Source: Pseudomonas lurida (lineage in GTDB: Bacteria; Pseudomonadota; Gammaproteobacteria; Pseudomonadales; Pseudomonadaceae). From it: a stretch of 64,000 nt of DNA. Of the stretch, positions 27,460 to 36,708 are shown one piece after another. The notes under the pieces are model-generated. The model was not told the DNA's origin and did not search any database. It worked only from the letters and a program-made list of their open reading frames with translations. Positions within the stretch are counted from its first letter, which is position 1. Every line of letters begins with the position of its first letter. The stretch is from positions 62,001-126,000 of the forward strand of contig NZ_JAAMRE010000006.1 in the NCBI RefSeq assembly GCF_013522705.1, in the 5' to 3' direction. The position numbers and the translations under genes were made by a program.

Positions 27460-27490
27460 AAAAAAACCCCGCAGCCTAATGGCTGCGGGG
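27460..27490 (-). terminator. Intrinsic terminator of tRNA-Cys
   Basis: On the minus strand CCCCGCAGCC - ATTA - GGCTGCGGGG followed by TTTTTTT, ten perfect pairs, about 10 bp past the tRNA 3' end. Confidence 0.9.
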
Positions 27491-27500
27491 CTTTTGAGAG

Positions 27501-27574
27501 TGGAGGCCGAGGTCGGAATCGAACCGGCGTAGGCGGATTTGCAATCCGCTGCATAACCATTTTGCTACTCGGCC
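27501..27574 (-). tRNA. tRNA-Cys (anticodon GCA)
   Basis: A 74-nt cloverleaf with encoded CCA. Acceptor arms are GGCCGAG and CTCGGCC with discriminator T. The anticodon loop reads TTGCAAA between the stems GCGGA and TCCGC, giving GCA. The T-arm has CCGGTTCGATTCCGG-like sequence (GCCGGTTCGATTCCGAC). A strong terminator follows at once. No other tRNA is adjacent. Confidence 0.95.
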
Positions 27575-27766
27575 TCAAACGATCAATGCCCTTAATGCTG
27601 GCACTCACCGCATGCAAACTTGAGTGGGCTACGTGAAGCCTGCCTCTACTCTAACTCATTGAATACATTGAAGTTTTTAAAGCTTCTATGCGTTCGATGG
27701 GCGCCATTATGTACTCATTTGCCGGGGCCTGCAACCCCTTGATTTCAAAAATATTTCGTCCTGGCA

Positions 27767-30070
27767 TCAAGGAGTTGCGGGGCTGGAGGACTCCTGAATG
27801 ACCTGCTGGCGGTACTGCGGGTCGGCGTGGATCTGGGCCTCGGTGAACGGTAGCGGGCTGAGGGTTTTGCCGGAGAATGCCTGGGTCTGGTCCTTGAAAT
27901 AGGGAGAGGCCGGATTGCTGGATTGGGAGAACGCCAGCAGGCCTTCGGCATGGGGCCCCTGGTCGTCGAAGGTGACGATTTGCAGGTAGCTGCTGCCGCT
28001 GACCACTTCACGCTTGCCGTCGGCGCGAGGCACGCTTTGCATGGCGTTGTAGATCCCCAGTTCCTGCGGGCCGCCGTGGATCGGGGTTTGCCCGGAGAGT
28101 TGCACATCCCCCCAGGTGCTGGTGGCGCTCAGCCCGCGCTTGGCGACATCGGCAGTGGAGGCCAGCATGGCGGCGCGCAGCGCGTTGGCTACCGGTGCGC
28201 GATCAATGGCCAGGCCGCGTGGGGTGGTGAGCGGTTGGGCCGGGTCGAATGCCACGCGCCAGGCGTCGGGCATCGGCTGCAGGTGGTTCATCAGGTTGAT
28301 GAAGTGCACCAGGCCCACGCCGCTGTCTAGATTGGCGTGGCGGTCCCAATTCTTCAGGCTGGTACACAGGGGTTGCAAGGCCTGCGCATCTGCCGCGAGG
28401 CGCTTGGCGCAGAACTCAAGCAGATCCGGCATGACCTGGCCGGCCAGGTACACCTCGTTATCCATCACCATGTTGCGCAGGTCGGCCACGCCTATCGGGC
28501 GATTACCCAGGCTGTGCAGACGCTGCAGGGCGAAGCGCGCACGCGGACCGAGGCCGATGCGGTCCTGGCTGATCAGCGGCGAGAAGCCCGTCAACGGCGC
28601 CTGCGGGTTGGCCAGCCAGGCTGAGTCATTGGAATGCTGGACGTAGTCGCTGCGTTGCAACTGCGGCAGTTGGTCGGCGGGGAATATTCCCGGCTGGGCG
28701 GCATCCGGGTCGACCTCCCAGGCGCAGGCGCTGTGGGCGCCGTCCAGCACAATCATCTGCAAACCGGCGCGTGGGTCACTGCAGCTGGCCAACTTGGCCG
28801 CGCTGACGTTAGGCACCACCGACAGGTTCATGTACAGGCTCTGGCCCTGGTCATCGGCGGCCACGGTGTTGACCCACGGGATGCCTTGCAAGGTCTGCAC
28901 CGACGTTTGCAGCGCCTTGAGGCTGGTGGCGCGGTTCATGGCGTACCACTGCTGCAGCACGCGGTCGTTGCCCAGGTTGGCGTCGCGCAGGCTGAAGGCG
29001 TAATGCGCATCCCAGTCGAGCTTGCCGGGCCATTGCACCACCGGGCCGAATTGCGAGCTGTAGAGGGTGTGACTCACCTCTTTGACGCTGCCGTCGGCCT
29101 GCTTGACCTTGACCGTCACTGCGGTTTTATCCAGGGGGATCGATTGACCGTCGAGCAGATAGCGCGTGGCGTCCTTGGGGTCCAGGGTCAAGCGGTAGAG
29201 GGTAAAGTGCTTGGACGTGTCGACCGTATGGGTCCATGCCACATGCTGGTTGAAACCGATATTGATCACCGGCAACCCCGGCAACGCGGCCCCCATGACA
29301 TCAAGCTGGCCGGGGATGGTCAGGTGCATCTCATAAAAGCGCATACCGCCGACCCACGGGAAATGCGGGTTGGCCAACAACATGCCGCGCCCGTTGAACG
29401 ATCGGTCGCGCCCCACCGCTACCGCGTTGCTGCCGCGATCCAGGCTGAAACGTTGTTGTTGCGCAGCGGCCACTGCAAAGGCCTTGGCGTCGGGCTGTAC
29501 TGCGGCGCTGGCGTTGGGCGGCGTCGCGCCCACCAGCGCCTCGGCGAATTGGCCGACACCGCCTTCGACCAACAGACGCCGCGTCAACTTGACCAGATCG
29601 CCGGCCACCAATGGCCTGACCCACTCGCCGTGGCATTGGGCCGGCGCGCCGTGTTCTTGCAGGTAACGGTTATAGCCCGCGACATAACCTTCAATGCGCT
29701 GCTGGATCTGTGGGCTCTGCGCCGTCCAGAACGCGGTCACGGCGGCCGGTGTGTTCAACCAGTTGAAGAACACATCGCTGGCCAGGTTGTTGCGTTCTTC
29801 CAGGGTCGACTGGTCCGGGCCGAAGTAGCGCGCGCGCTCACCGTTGACCGTCACCACCTCGTTGGCCAACAGGCACAGGTTGTCCTGGGCATAGGCGTAA
29901 CCGATGCCGTAGCCCAGGCCACGCTCATCGCTGGCGCGGATATGCGGCACGCCGAAACCGGTCCGCTGGATCTGCGCCTGCGTCACCTGCTCGCGCGCCG
30001 ATACGGCCAGGCTGGCGCCCAGCAACACTGCGAGCGCACATACCCTGGACAACTTGTTGTTAATAATCAC
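27767..30070 (-). CDS. pvdQ: PvdQ-type acylase of pyoverdine maturation (Ntn hydrolase)
   Basis: A 767-residue periplasmic penicillin acylase-family enzyme. PvdQ removes the fatty-acid chain from the pyoverdine precursor and also hydrolyses long-chain acyl-homoserine lactones. It has a signal peptide (residues 1-25), the alpha-chain motif TGFGVPHIRASDERGLGYGI, and the self-cleavage site Gly213-Ser214 in DRGSNAVAVG, whose Ser becomes the N-terminal nucleophile of the beta chain. The beta chain has LLANPHFPWVGGMRFYEMHL and INIGFNQHVAWTHTVD. Closely similar to P. aeruginosa PvdQ as I remember it. The start is GTG with GGAGTCGGT upstream. It stands apart from any other pvd gene here; iron regulation is expected but I see no clear Fur site. 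Confidence 0.9.
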   Translation of the reverse strand: MIINNKLSRVCALAVLLGASLAVSAREQVTQAQIQRTGFGVPHIRASDERGLGYGIGYAYAQDNLCLLANEVVTVNGERARYFGPDQSTLEERNNLASDVFFNWLNTPAAVTAFWTAQSPQIQQRIEGYVAGYNRYLQEHGAPAQCHGEWVRPLVAGDLVKLTRRLLVEGGVGQFAEALVGATPPNASAAVQPDAKAFAVAAAQQQRFSLDRGSNAVAVGRDRSFNGRGMLLANPHFPWVGGMRFYEMHLTIPGQLDVMGAALPGLPVINIGFNQHVAWTHTVDTSKHFTLYRLTLDPKDATRYLLDGQSIPLDKTAVTVKVKQADGSVKEVSHTLYSSQFGPVVQWPGKLDWDAHYAFSLRDANLGNDRVLQQWYAMNRATSLKALQTSVQTLQGIPWVNTVAADDQGQSLYMNLSVVPNVSAAKLASCSDPRAGLQMIVLDGAHSACAWEVDPDAAQPGIFPADQLPQLQRSDYVQHSNDSAWLANPQAPLTGFSPLISQDRIGLGPRARFALQRLHSLGNRPIGVADLRNMVMDNEVYLAGQVMPDLLEFCAKRLAADAQALQPLCTSLKNWDRHANLDSGVGLVHFINLMNHLQPMPDAWRVAFDPAQPLTTPRGLAIDRAPVANALRAAMLASTADVAKRGLSATSTWGDVQLSGQTPIHGGPQELGIYNAMQSVPRADGKREVVSGSSYLQIVTFDDQGPHAEGLLAFSQSSNPASPYFKDQTQAFSGKTLSPLPFTEAQIHADPQYRQQVIQESSSPATP

Positions 30071-30283
30071 ACCGACTCCGCCGTCAAATGAACGTCTTCA
30101 CGCGGGGCAACCACCCCACCGTAAGAACGCACATCAACGCGCGGAATTTAGCCCGCAGAGTGTGACAAAACCGATACCGACGAAATTTCTACATCCCGCG
30201 CTTCATGATTTCACCGGCTCGTTCGTCTTATTGAATAAGAGCGCCATCATTTTCCTGATCAGGCTCTGATAAGGAGTTTTTGC

Positions 30284-30664
30284 ATGTACAACCCGCAAGT
30301 GCCCACGGACGGACATCTCTCGGCCGCCGACGCCAAGTTCGGCAATGGCACCCCGGCCTACGACAAGACGCCGGAGCAGCAAGGCAACCAACGAATTCGT
30401 TATCTGCTCAAGTGTTTCGGCCTGCGCACCAGCCTGATTCGGCTGAAGGTCATCGACGCCCTGCTCACCGCCGCCGACAACCAGCGCAGCCTCGGCGTAC
30501 GCGGAGTGCACAGCCATTTGCTGGCGCTGGGCATTCCGTTGTCGTTTCTCAGCGTGCGTGAAGTGCTCAAGCGGCTATGCAGCGAGGGCGTGATCACCCT
30601 CAATGCGGATAAAAGCTACAGCCTCCATGAAGAAGCCGCCAAGGTGCTCGACAGCCGCACCTGA
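30284..30664 (+). CDS. Fur-like winged-helix protein without metal-binding domain
   Basis: A 126-residue protein with an N-terminal tail of about 35 residues and a winged-helix region (about 40-118; FGLRTSLIRLKVIDALLTAA, GVRGVHSHLLALGIPLSFLS, VREVLKRLCSEGVITL) resembling the DNA-binding half of Fur/Zur proteins. The His/Cys-rich dimerisation domain is missing, so it should not sense metal in the Fur manner. AAGGAGTTTTTGC precedes ATG. The upstream gap divides it from pvdQ (divergent), which would fit a regulatory link, but that is inference. It converges with a tiny membrane protein gene one base away. Confidence 0.7.
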   Translation: MYNPQVPTDGHLSAADAKFGNGTPAYDKTPEQQGNQRIRYLLKCFGLRTSLIRLKVIDALLTAADNQRSLGVRGVHSHLLALGIPLSFLSVREVLKRLCSEGVITLNADKSYSLHEEAAKVLDSRT

Positions 30665-30665
30665 T

Positions 30666-30854
30666 TCAGGGCTTGACCTTGCGCCGCATGATGCCGTTGA
30701 GCACCACCACAACCACCGCGACTACGATGGCGATGGTCTGGAACGCCTTCTCGCTGATCACGCCGGTGCTCTGCAGGTACGACAGGCCAAACATGGTCGC
30801 CAGTACCGCCAGAACGATCAGAATCGAGTATTTCAAACGTTGCTTGTGAGTCAT
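30666..30854 (-). CDS. 62-residue two-span membrane protein
   Basis: Starts MTHKQRLKYSILIVLAVLAT with one span, a short polar turn (LQSTGVISEKAFQT) and a second very hydrophobic span (IAIVVAVVVVVLNGI), ending with basic RRKVKP. Two-span hairpin proteins like this are often accessory membrane components; no function is known to me. It converges on the Fur-like gene with one base between the stops. Confidence 0.7.
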   Translation of the reverse strand: MTHKQRLKYSILIVLAVLATMFGLSYLQSTGVISEKAFQTIAIVVAVVVVVLNGIMRRKVKP

Positions 30855-30919
30855 GACAAGTTCCTGGACCTGAAAAATGAAAGGCGCTGACCGGCCACGA
30901 TCGGCGCAGGCCGGCTATG

Positions 30920-31867
30920 TTACAGGCGATGCAACGCTTTGGCTTGCCCCGGCGGCTCGCGCAGCAGGCCGGTGCCCGGCCCGGCACACAGTTCAACCAG
31001 CCAGTCGACGAACACCCGCACCCGCAACGATAACTGGCGATGGGGCGGGTACAGCGCCGTCAGGGCCATCTTTGGCACAGCCACCTGGGGCAGGACTTCC
31101 ACCAGGCGGCCCTCGGCCAGTTGCCGCACCGCGTGGTAATACGGGGCCTGTATCAAGCCGTAGCCGGCTTCGCACGCGGCGAAGTAACCGTCGGAGCTAT
31201 TGACCGCCACCCGCTTGGGCAGATCCAGCGCACGCACATCGTTGCCAACCTGAAACTCCAGGCCGAAGCGCTTGCCACTGGCGCTGGAGACATACTCGAC
31301 CATGTGATGACCGGCCAGGTCGTCAAGATCGGCGGGCATGCCGGTACGTTCCAGGTACGCCGGGCTCGCCAGGGTCAACTGGTCCATCAGCGCCAGCGGC
31401 CGCGCCACCAACGACTCATCCAGCGCCGCGCCGCCGCGCAACACGCAGTCCACGCCTTCGCGGATCAAATCCACGGGGCGGTCGTTCAAGCCGATATCCA
31501 GCTCGATCTGCGGGTAGCGCGCGGTGAAGGCCGGCAGCGCCGGGATCACAATCAAGCGGCCGATGCCGGAGGGCATGTCCACACTTAAAATGCCGCGAGG
31601 GTTCTGTCGGCGTGTGGAGAACACCGCCTCGGTTTCCTCCAGGTCCGTCAGCAATTGCACGCAGCGCTGGTAGTACGCCTTGCCGTCCGGGGTCGGACTG
31701 ACCTGCCGCGTGGTGCGTTGCAGCAGCTGCACGCCCAGGTGCGCTTCCAACTGCTTGATCAGGATGGTCACCGACGCGCGCGGCAGTTGCAGGCTATCGG
31801 CGGCTTTGGCGAAGCCGCCCAGTTCGACGATTCGCGTGAATACGCGCATGGCATTGAAGCGATCCAA
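30920..31867 (-). CDS. LysR-family transcriptional regulator
   Basis: A 315-residue LysR regulator of the CrgA/YafC-like group. The N-terminal helix-turn-helix is FNAMRVFTRIVELGGFAKAA / LQLPRASVTILIKQLEAHLG. The effector domain (about 90-300) follows, with GILSVDMPSGIGRLIVIPAL at its start. It is divergent from an aldo/keto reductase gene with 115 bp between, the usual arrangement for a LysR protein controlling its neighbour. The C-terminus is unusually rich in Gly, Pro and Arg (AGPGTGLLREPPGQ). Confidence 0.92.
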   Translation of the reverse strand: MDRFNAMRVFTRIVELGGFAKAADSLQLPRASVTILIKQLEAHLGVQLLQRTTRQVSPTPDGKAYYQRCVQLLTDLEETEAVFSTRRQNPRGILSVDMPSGIGRLIVIPALPAFTARYPQIELDIGLNDRPVDLIREGVDCVLRGGAALDESLVARPLALMDQLTLASPAYLERTGMPADLDDLAGHHMVEYVSSASGKRFGLEFQVGNDVRALDLPKRVAVNSSDGYFAACEAGYGLIQAPYYHAVRQLAEGRLVEVLPQVAVPKMALTALYPPHRQLSLRVRVFVDWLVELCAGPGTGLLREPPGQAKALHRL

Positions 31868-31898
31868 GGAAATTCCTCGCCGATTATTTAGAAATTAC

Positions 31899-31926
31899 AA
31901 ACAGTGATAGCGCTTTTAGCCTGTTT
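31899..31926. promoter_or_regulatory. Dyad between lysR and the aldo/keto reductase gene
   Basis: AAACAG - 16 bases - CTGTTT in the divergent intergenic region, a plausible LysR-family binding site overlapping the reductase promoter area. Only a dyad is seen; binding is inferred. Confidence 0.35.
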
Positions 31927-31982
31927 ATCTTGTTTTTGTCGAGGATAACAATGGCGCCCTACCCCATCCAGGAGCAGCACCG

Positions 31983-32978
31983 ATGCAAACCCGTCAACTT
32001 GGCACCCACGGCCCCCTCGTCTCCGCTATTGGCCTGGGCTGCATGGGCATGAGCGATTTCTACAGCCCCGGCAGCGACACCCGCGAAGCCACCGCCACCC
32101 TGCACCGCGCCCTGGAACTGGGCATCAACTTCTTCGACACGGCGGACATGTATGGCCCGCATACCAATGAGCAGTTGCTCGGCAAAGCGTTCGCCGGCAA
32201 ACGCGACCAGGTGTTCCTGGCCAGCAAATTCGGCATCATCCGCGACCCGGCCACCCCCGCCTCGCGCGGCGTGGACGGCAGCCCCGAATACATCCGGGCC
32301 TCCATCGACGGCACCTTGCAACGCCTGGGCGTGGAAACCCTCGACCTCTATTACCAGCACCGCATTGACCCACAGGTGACCATCGAAGAAAGCGTCGGCG
32401 CCATGGCCGAGCTGGTCAAACAGGGCAAGGTGCGTTACCTCGGCCTCAGCGAAGCCTCCGCCGCCACTTTGGAGCGGGCCCATAAAGTCCATCCGATCAG
32501 CGCGCTGCAAAGCGAATATTCACTCTGGAGCCGCGACCAGGAAAGCAACGGCTGCCTGCAGGCCTGCCAGCGCCTGGGGATCGCATTCGTGCCCTACAGC
32601 CCGCTGGGGCGCGGCTTTCTGACCGGCGCACTGCGCAGTCCGGACGACTTCAGCGCCGACGACTATCGCCGCTCCAACCCACGATTCCAGGGCGACAACT
32701 TCACGAAAAACCTGCAATTGGTCGAACACGTGCGCAGCCTGGCCGCGGACAAGGGCGTGAGCGCCGGGCAACTGGCCTTGGCCTGGGTGCTGGCCCAAGG
32801 CGATTTCATCATTCCGATCCCCGGTACCAAGCAGCGGCGCTATCTGGAAGAAAATGCGGCAGCGGTGGCCGTTGTGCTGAGCCCGTCAGAGCTGGCGACG
32901 CTGGATGCGATTTTCCCGGCCGATGCAACCGCCGGCCTGCGCTACCCCGAGGCCGTGATGGCGATGCTGGATATCTGA
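31983..32978 (+). CDS. Aldo/keto reductase
   Basis: A 331-residue NADPH-dependent reductase with the TIM-barrel signatures of the family: [11 protein letters not shown] at the N-terminus, the catalytic Tyr in [18 protein letters not shown], Lys in FLASKFGI, His in [10 protein letters not shown], and the NADP-phosphate site [15 protein letters not shown]. It belongs to the group that includes YajO/AKR13-like proteins acting on aldehydes and quinone-like compounds. Divergent from a LysR regulator that probably controls it, and followed by a perfect-stem terminator, so it is a single-gene unit. Confidence 0.93.
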   Translation: MQTRQLGTHGPLVSAIGLGCMGMSDFYSPGSDTREATATLHRALELGINFFDTADMYGPHTNEQLLGKAFAGKRDQVFLASKFGIIRDPATPASRGVDGSPEYIRASIDGTLQRLGVETLDLYYQHRIDPQVTIEESVGAMAELVKQGKVRYLGLSEASAATLERAHKVHPISALQSEYSLWSRDQESNGCLQACQRLGIAFVPYSPLGRGFLTGALRSPDDFSADDYRRSNPRFQGDNFTKNLQLVEHVRSLAADKGVSAGQLALAWVLAQGDFIIPIPGTKQRRYLEENAAAVAVVLSPSELATLDAIFPADATAGLRYPEAVMAMLDI

Positions 32979-32991
32979 CACCGCCGGCCAG

Positions 32992-33027
32992 GAAGCACCG
33001 TCGCTGAGCGGTGCTTCGACTTTTCTT
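32992..33027 (+). terminator. Intrinsic terminator after the aldo/keto reductase gene
   Basis: GAAGCACCG - TCGCTGAG - CGGTGCTTC, nine perfect pairs, then GACTTTTCTT. Lies 14 bp after the stop codon. Confidence 0.88.
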
Positions 33028-33124
33028 GCACCATCGTACCTAAAGCTCCTACCCGCCTCGCCGATACCCCTACGAAGCTCCAAGAAAGCCGCGTCGACAA
33101 TAAACGCTTCGTAAGGACGATCCC

Positions 33125-35119
33125 ATGCCCCCACTGCGCTCCATTCAAGCCCGATATACCCTGTTTCTGGTGTTGTTCGTCCTGGTGTTATTCGTGTTGA
33201 CGATCGTCGGCATCGGCCAATTGGTCGCGCCCACGTTGCGCCATACCGAAGAACAGGTGGTCCTCAACCGCATCGACGAAGTGGCGAAAACCATCCAGGG
33301 CGAACTGAACAAGGTTCAGGCCCAGCAACGCAGCATTACCCAGACCATTGCGCTGCTGGACAGCGATGCCATCGACAAAGTCCTGCCTGGCCTGGTTGAC
33401 CAGTACGGCGAGCTCAAAGTGTTCGGCGGCGGCATCTGGCCGCTGCCCAACCAGCGTACGCCGGGGCGCAATAAGCACAGCACGTTCTGGCACCGCGATG
33501 CCTCCGGCAAGTTGGCGGTCAACACCTTCTGGAACAGCGACCCTGCCCCTAACTATTACGACCAAAGCTGGTACAAAGGCGGCCTGGCCTCGCCGCGCGG
33601 TCAATGCGCCTGGGCCGCCGCTTATAAAGACGATGCCAGCCAGGAGCCGCGCACCAACTGCGCCATGGCGATCCAGCGCGATGGCGCGGCCTACGGCGTG
33701 GCCACCATCGACGTGACACTCGGCTTCTTCAACGAGCTGGTGGCCAGCAAGGAAAAAGACATCAGCGGGCAAATGCTGATTGTGGAAGGCGACGGCAAGA
33801 TCATCAGCAACAGCACGCGACTGAACAGCCCAGTGGTGTTGAAGAACATCAGCGAACTCACCGCCACCTCGGCGTTCGCCAGCCAGGTCAGCAAGGCGCT
33901 CGCACATCGCGACCAGGGTTTGCAGCGCAGTGAGTTCGACAACGGCGGCGTCGCCAGCACCTTCTATATGCGCCCCATCGAAGGCACCCCGTGGTTCCTC
34001 GCCACGGCCCTGCCCACTTCCTTGATCACCGCCCAGCGTGACGACGTACTCGGCACCCTGGCGCTGCTGCAGATCCCCATGGTGTTGCTGCTGGTGCTGC
34101 TGGCCGCGTATGCGATCCGCAAGCTGGTGCAGCGCATGAAGACGCTCAAAGCCAACATAGACGCGCTGTCCACCGGCGATGCCGACCTGACGCGGCGCAT
34201 CACCATTCGCGCCGAAGACGAACTGGGCGCCATTGGCCATTCGGTCAATCGTTTCATCGTGTACCTGCAAAACATGATTGGCGAAGTCACCCAGGCCACG
34301 GCGGCCATGTCCACCGGCCTTGAGCAACTGCAGCGCACGTCGGCGCAGACCAACCAGATCCTGGTACGGCATGCCTCGGAAACCGATCAGACCGTCACCG
34401 CCATTACCGAGATGAGTTCCACCGCCGACACCGTTGCGCAGAACGCTGCCGAAACGGCCGCGTTCACCCAGCGCGCCAACGAACATGCCGACCGCTCGCG
34501 CGTGGTGGTGGGCGAAGCGTCCAGCAGCGTCGGTGCCCTGATTGGTGAAGTCGCCAGCGCCACGCACACCGTGGAAAACATGCGCCAGGACGCCGCGCGT
34601 ATCACCGAGACCCTTGAGGTGATCGGCGCAATCGCCGGCCAGACCAACCTGCTGGCCCTCAACGCCGCCATCGAAGCCGCGCGGGCCGGCGAGCAGGGCC
34701 GTGGCTTCGCGGTGGTAGCAGACGAAGTACGCGCCCTCGCCGCACGCACCCAGGCCAGTACCTCGCAGATCAACGAGATGCTTACGCGCCTGACTACCGG
34801 GGTAAACTCGTCGGTCGCCGCCATGGAAAACACCCAGGCCAGTTGCCAATCAGCGGCGGATGCCACCGCGCGGGTTAACACCGGACTGGATGAGATGGCC
34901 GGCTCGGTCAGCCATATCAACAACCTCAGCACCCAGATCGCCACGGCCGCCGAGCAGCAAAGCGCGGTGACCGAAGAGATCAACCGCAGCATGGTGCAGA
35001 TCCGACAAATGGTTGAGGCCTTAGTGCAAAGCGGCCATGCCACCGAAAACAATACCCAGAGCCTGCTGGAGGCCAATGGTCGAGTCATCAGCCTGATGAG
35101 TCGTTTCAAGGTGCGTTGA
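33125..35119 (+). CDS. Methyl-accepting chemotaxis protein with dCache sensor domain
   Basis: A 664-residue chemoreceptor. Span one is at about 12-32; a large periplasmic domain of about 275 residues follows, with features of a double-Cache fold ([62 protein letters not shown]). Span two is at about 308-332, then a HAMP ([20 protein letters not shown]) and the signalling hairpin [32 protein letters not shown] precedes the ATG. dCache receptors of pseudomonads mostly bind amino acids, amines or organic acids; I cannot name the ligand. It is unrelated in its sensor part to the chemoreceptor at 11.6 kb. Confidence 0.93.
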   Translation: MPPLRSIQARYTLFLVLFVLVLFVLTIVGIGQLVAPTLRHTEEQVVLNRIDEVAKTIQGELNKVQAQQRSITQTIALLDSDAIDKVLPGLVDQYGELKVFGGGIWPLPNQRTPGRNKHSTFWHRDASGKLAVNTFWNSDPAPNYYDQSWYKGGLASPRGQCAWAAAYKDDASQEPRTNCAMAIQRDGAAYGVATIDVTLGFFNELVASKEKDISGQMLIVEGDGKIISNSTRLNSPVVLKNISELTATSAFASQVSKALAHRDQGLQRSEFDNGGVASTFYMRPIEGTPWFLATALPTSLITAQRDDVLGTLALLQIPMVLLLVLLAAYAIRKLVQRMKTLKANIDALSTGDADLTRRITIRAEDELGAIGHSVNRFIVYLQNMIGEVTQATAAMSTGLEQLQRTSAQTNQILVRHASETDQTVTAITEMSSTADTVAQNAAETAAFTQRANEHADRSRVVVGEASSSVGALIGEVASATHTVENMRQDAARITETLEVIGAIAGQTNLLALNAAIEAARAGEQGRGFAVVADEVRALAARTQASTSQINEMLTRLTTGVNSSVAAMENTQASCQSAADATARVNTGLDEMAGSVSHINNLSTQIATAAEQQSAVTEEINRSMVQIRQMVEALVQSGHATENNTQSLLEANGRVISLMSRFKVR

Positions 35120-35132
35120 TCCTGCCCTGAAC

Positions 35133-35155
35133 ACTCCCGTGCAAAGCGCGGGAGT
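35133..35155 (+). terminator. Hairpin after the chemoreceptor gene
   Basis: ACTCCCG ... CGGGAGT around GTGCAAAGCGC, followed by CAGACTATT rather than a T-run. It is a stable hairpin in terminator position, so a weak or factor-assisted terminator. Confidence 0.45.
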
Positions 35156-35208
35156 CAGACTATTCTGACAGTTCAAGATGCTTCTTCCCGCCACACAGGA
35201 GGTGTGTC

Positions 35209-35667
35209 ATGCGCGCTGTCGAGCAGTCGGTCCGCTTGGAGCGGATCAGTCAGGAACGCTTTATCCGGGCCTCCGTCGAGGCCGTCTACGCCTACGTCAC
35301 CCAGCCCGACCGCTGGCACGAATGGCATCCCACCTCCCTCGGCGCAGAGACCGGCACCACCGGCTCTCTGGGAGTCGGCGCGCGTTTTACCGAGATGATC
35401 GACCTGCTTGGCGTACGCGTTCCCATGAGCTACCGCGTACAAATTGCCCGGCCTTGCGAGGAGTTCAAGAGCGTCTTCACCTCCCTGGCCGTGGACGGTT
35501 CGATTCATTTTTTCCTGCAGCCCTTTCGCGACGGCACGCTGTTCAAGCGGGTGCTGAGCTATGAAACCGAGTTGCAGTTGGTGAGCTTGCATGACCGCAT
35601 GATCGAACTCTCGGACGTGGCCCTGGACCGCCTCAAGCAGCATCTGGAACAACCAGCTTCGGAATAA
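35209..35667 (+). CDS. SRPBCC (START-like) family protein
   Basis: A 152-residue cytoplasmic protein with the polyketide cyclase/START-like lipid-binding fold pattern: FIRASVEAVYAYVTQPDRWHEWHPTSL at the start (seen as VEAVYAYVTQPDRWHEW), beta strands in the centre and a long C-terminal helix (MIELSDVALDRLKQHLEQ). The ribosome site CAGGAGGTGTGTC is strong. It probably binds a hydrophobic ligand; no substrate can be given. It stands about 100 bp before a DUF411 gene on the same strand. Confidence 0.82.
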   Translation: MRAVEQSVRLERISQERFIRASVEAVYAYVTQPDRWHEWHPTSLGAETGTTGSLGVGARFTEMIDLLGVRVPMSYRVQIARPCEEFKSVFTSLAVDGSIHFFLQPFRDGTLFKRVLSYETELQLVSLHDRMIELSDVALDRLKQHLEQPASE

Positions 35668-35770
35668 TTTGAAACATCTCAGCGCAGCCAACCGGCTGCG
35701 GGCACTGGCTTGCCGGCGAGGACGTCGTCATGATCGCCGCCATTCCAGTGCACCTCCTGCGAGAGCCCCC

Positions 35771-36217
35771 ATGAAAAAACCATTGCGCCTGTTGCTGCTG
35801 AGCGCCCTGTTGGCCACCCCCCTGGCCCAGGCCGCCGACCTGATCCCCATCGACGTGCACCGCGACGCCAACTGCGGTTGCTGCAAAAAATGGATCAGCC
35901 ACCTGGAGAGCAACGGTTTCAAGGTTAATGACCATGTCGAAGCCGATATGAGCGCCGTCAAGCAGCGCCTGGGCGTGGCGCCGCGCCTGCGTTCGTGCCA
36001 CACCGCCGTGATCGACGGCAAGTTCGTTGAAGGCCACGTGCCTGCCGAGCAAGTGCTGGCATTGCGCAAGCGCGACGATCTGCTGGGCATTGCCGCGCCG
36101 GGCATGCCCATGGGTTCACCGGGCATGGAAATGGATGGCCACGCCGATGCGTATCAGGTCATTGGCGTGAGCCGCGAGGGCAACGATGCAGTGGTGGCCG
36201 ACTACCCGGCACACTGA
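35771..36217 (+). CDS. DUF411 periplasmic metal-binding protein
   Basis: A 148-residue exported protein. Signal peptide MKKPLRLLLLSALLATPLAQA is cut before ADLIP. The motif DANCGCCKKWISHLESNGF and the later SCHTAVIDGKFVEGHVPA are the hallmarks of DUF411, a thioredoxin-like family often linked to copper handling. A Met/Gly-rich loop (GMPMGSPGMEMDGH) near residues 110-125 could bind Cu(I). A membrane protein gene starts 3 bp after its stop, so the two are probably cotranscribed. Copper function is inferred from the family and the Met/His loop. Confidence 0.88.
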   Translation: MKKPLRLLLLSALLATPLAQAADLIPIDVHRDANCGCCKKWISHLESNGFKVNDHVEADMSAVKQRLGVAPRLRSCHTAVIDGKFVEGHVPAEQVLALRKRDDLLGIAAPGMPMGSPGMEMDGHADAYQVIGVSREGNDAVVADYPAH

Positions 36218-36220
36218 TCG

Positions 36221-36664
36221 GTGTCGATGGGTTACCTGGGGCTGTTCTTCGCGGCGTTCGGCGCCGCAACCCTATTGCCATTGCAGTCGGAAGCCGTGCT
36301 GGTGGGGTTGCTGCTCAGCGAGCATTACAACCTGTGGTTGCTGCTGGGCATCGCCACCCTGGGCAATGTGCTCGGTTCGCTGGTCAACTGGTGGCTGGGC
36401 CGTTGGGTAGAACATTTCAAACAGCGGCGCTGGTTCCCGGTCAATCCGCGGCAGCTGGACACAGCCGGTAAACATTACGCACGCTGGGGCCATTGGACAC
36501 TGTTGCTCAGTTGGGTGCCGATCATCGGCGACCCGCTGACCCTGGTGGCTGGGGTCATGCGTGAACCTTTGTGGCGTTTTCTGCTGCTGGTGACGCTGGC
36601 CAAAAGCGCGCGTTATGGCGTGTTGGCGGCCGTGACCCGGCAGTGGCTGTTAATTCCCACTTAA
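36221..36664 (+). CDS. YqaA/DedA-like small membrane protein
   Basis: A 147-residue inner-membrane protein with about four spans. GLFFAAFGAATLLPLQSEAVL and GIATLGNVLGSLVNWWLGR match the YqaA branch of the SNARE-associated/DedA superfamily. The frame opens with GTG at 36221 and has an ATG two codons later; either may be used. It starts 3 bp after the DUF411 stop, which suggests translational coupling. The role of YqaA is not settled; membrane homeostasis or lipid transport is assumed for DedA relatives. Confidence 0.85.
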   Translation: MSMGYLGLFFAAFGAATLLPLQSEAVLVGLLLSEHYNLWLLLGIATLGNVLGSLVNWWLGRWVEHFKQRRWFPVNPRQLDTAGKHYARWGHWTLLLSWVPIIGDPLTLVAGVMREPLWRFLLLVTLAKSARYGVLAAVTRQWLLIPT

Positions 36665-36708
36665 TCGTGCGCCAACAGCATCCGGACACCCTTTTTCGGA
36701 GCCCGTCC

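Noticed and set aside
27660..27766. Palindrome-like GAAG...CTTC near the end of pvdQ as a terminator
   Set aside because: The stem is short and imperfect with A/T pairs only in the centre, and no convincing T-run follows on the minus strand.
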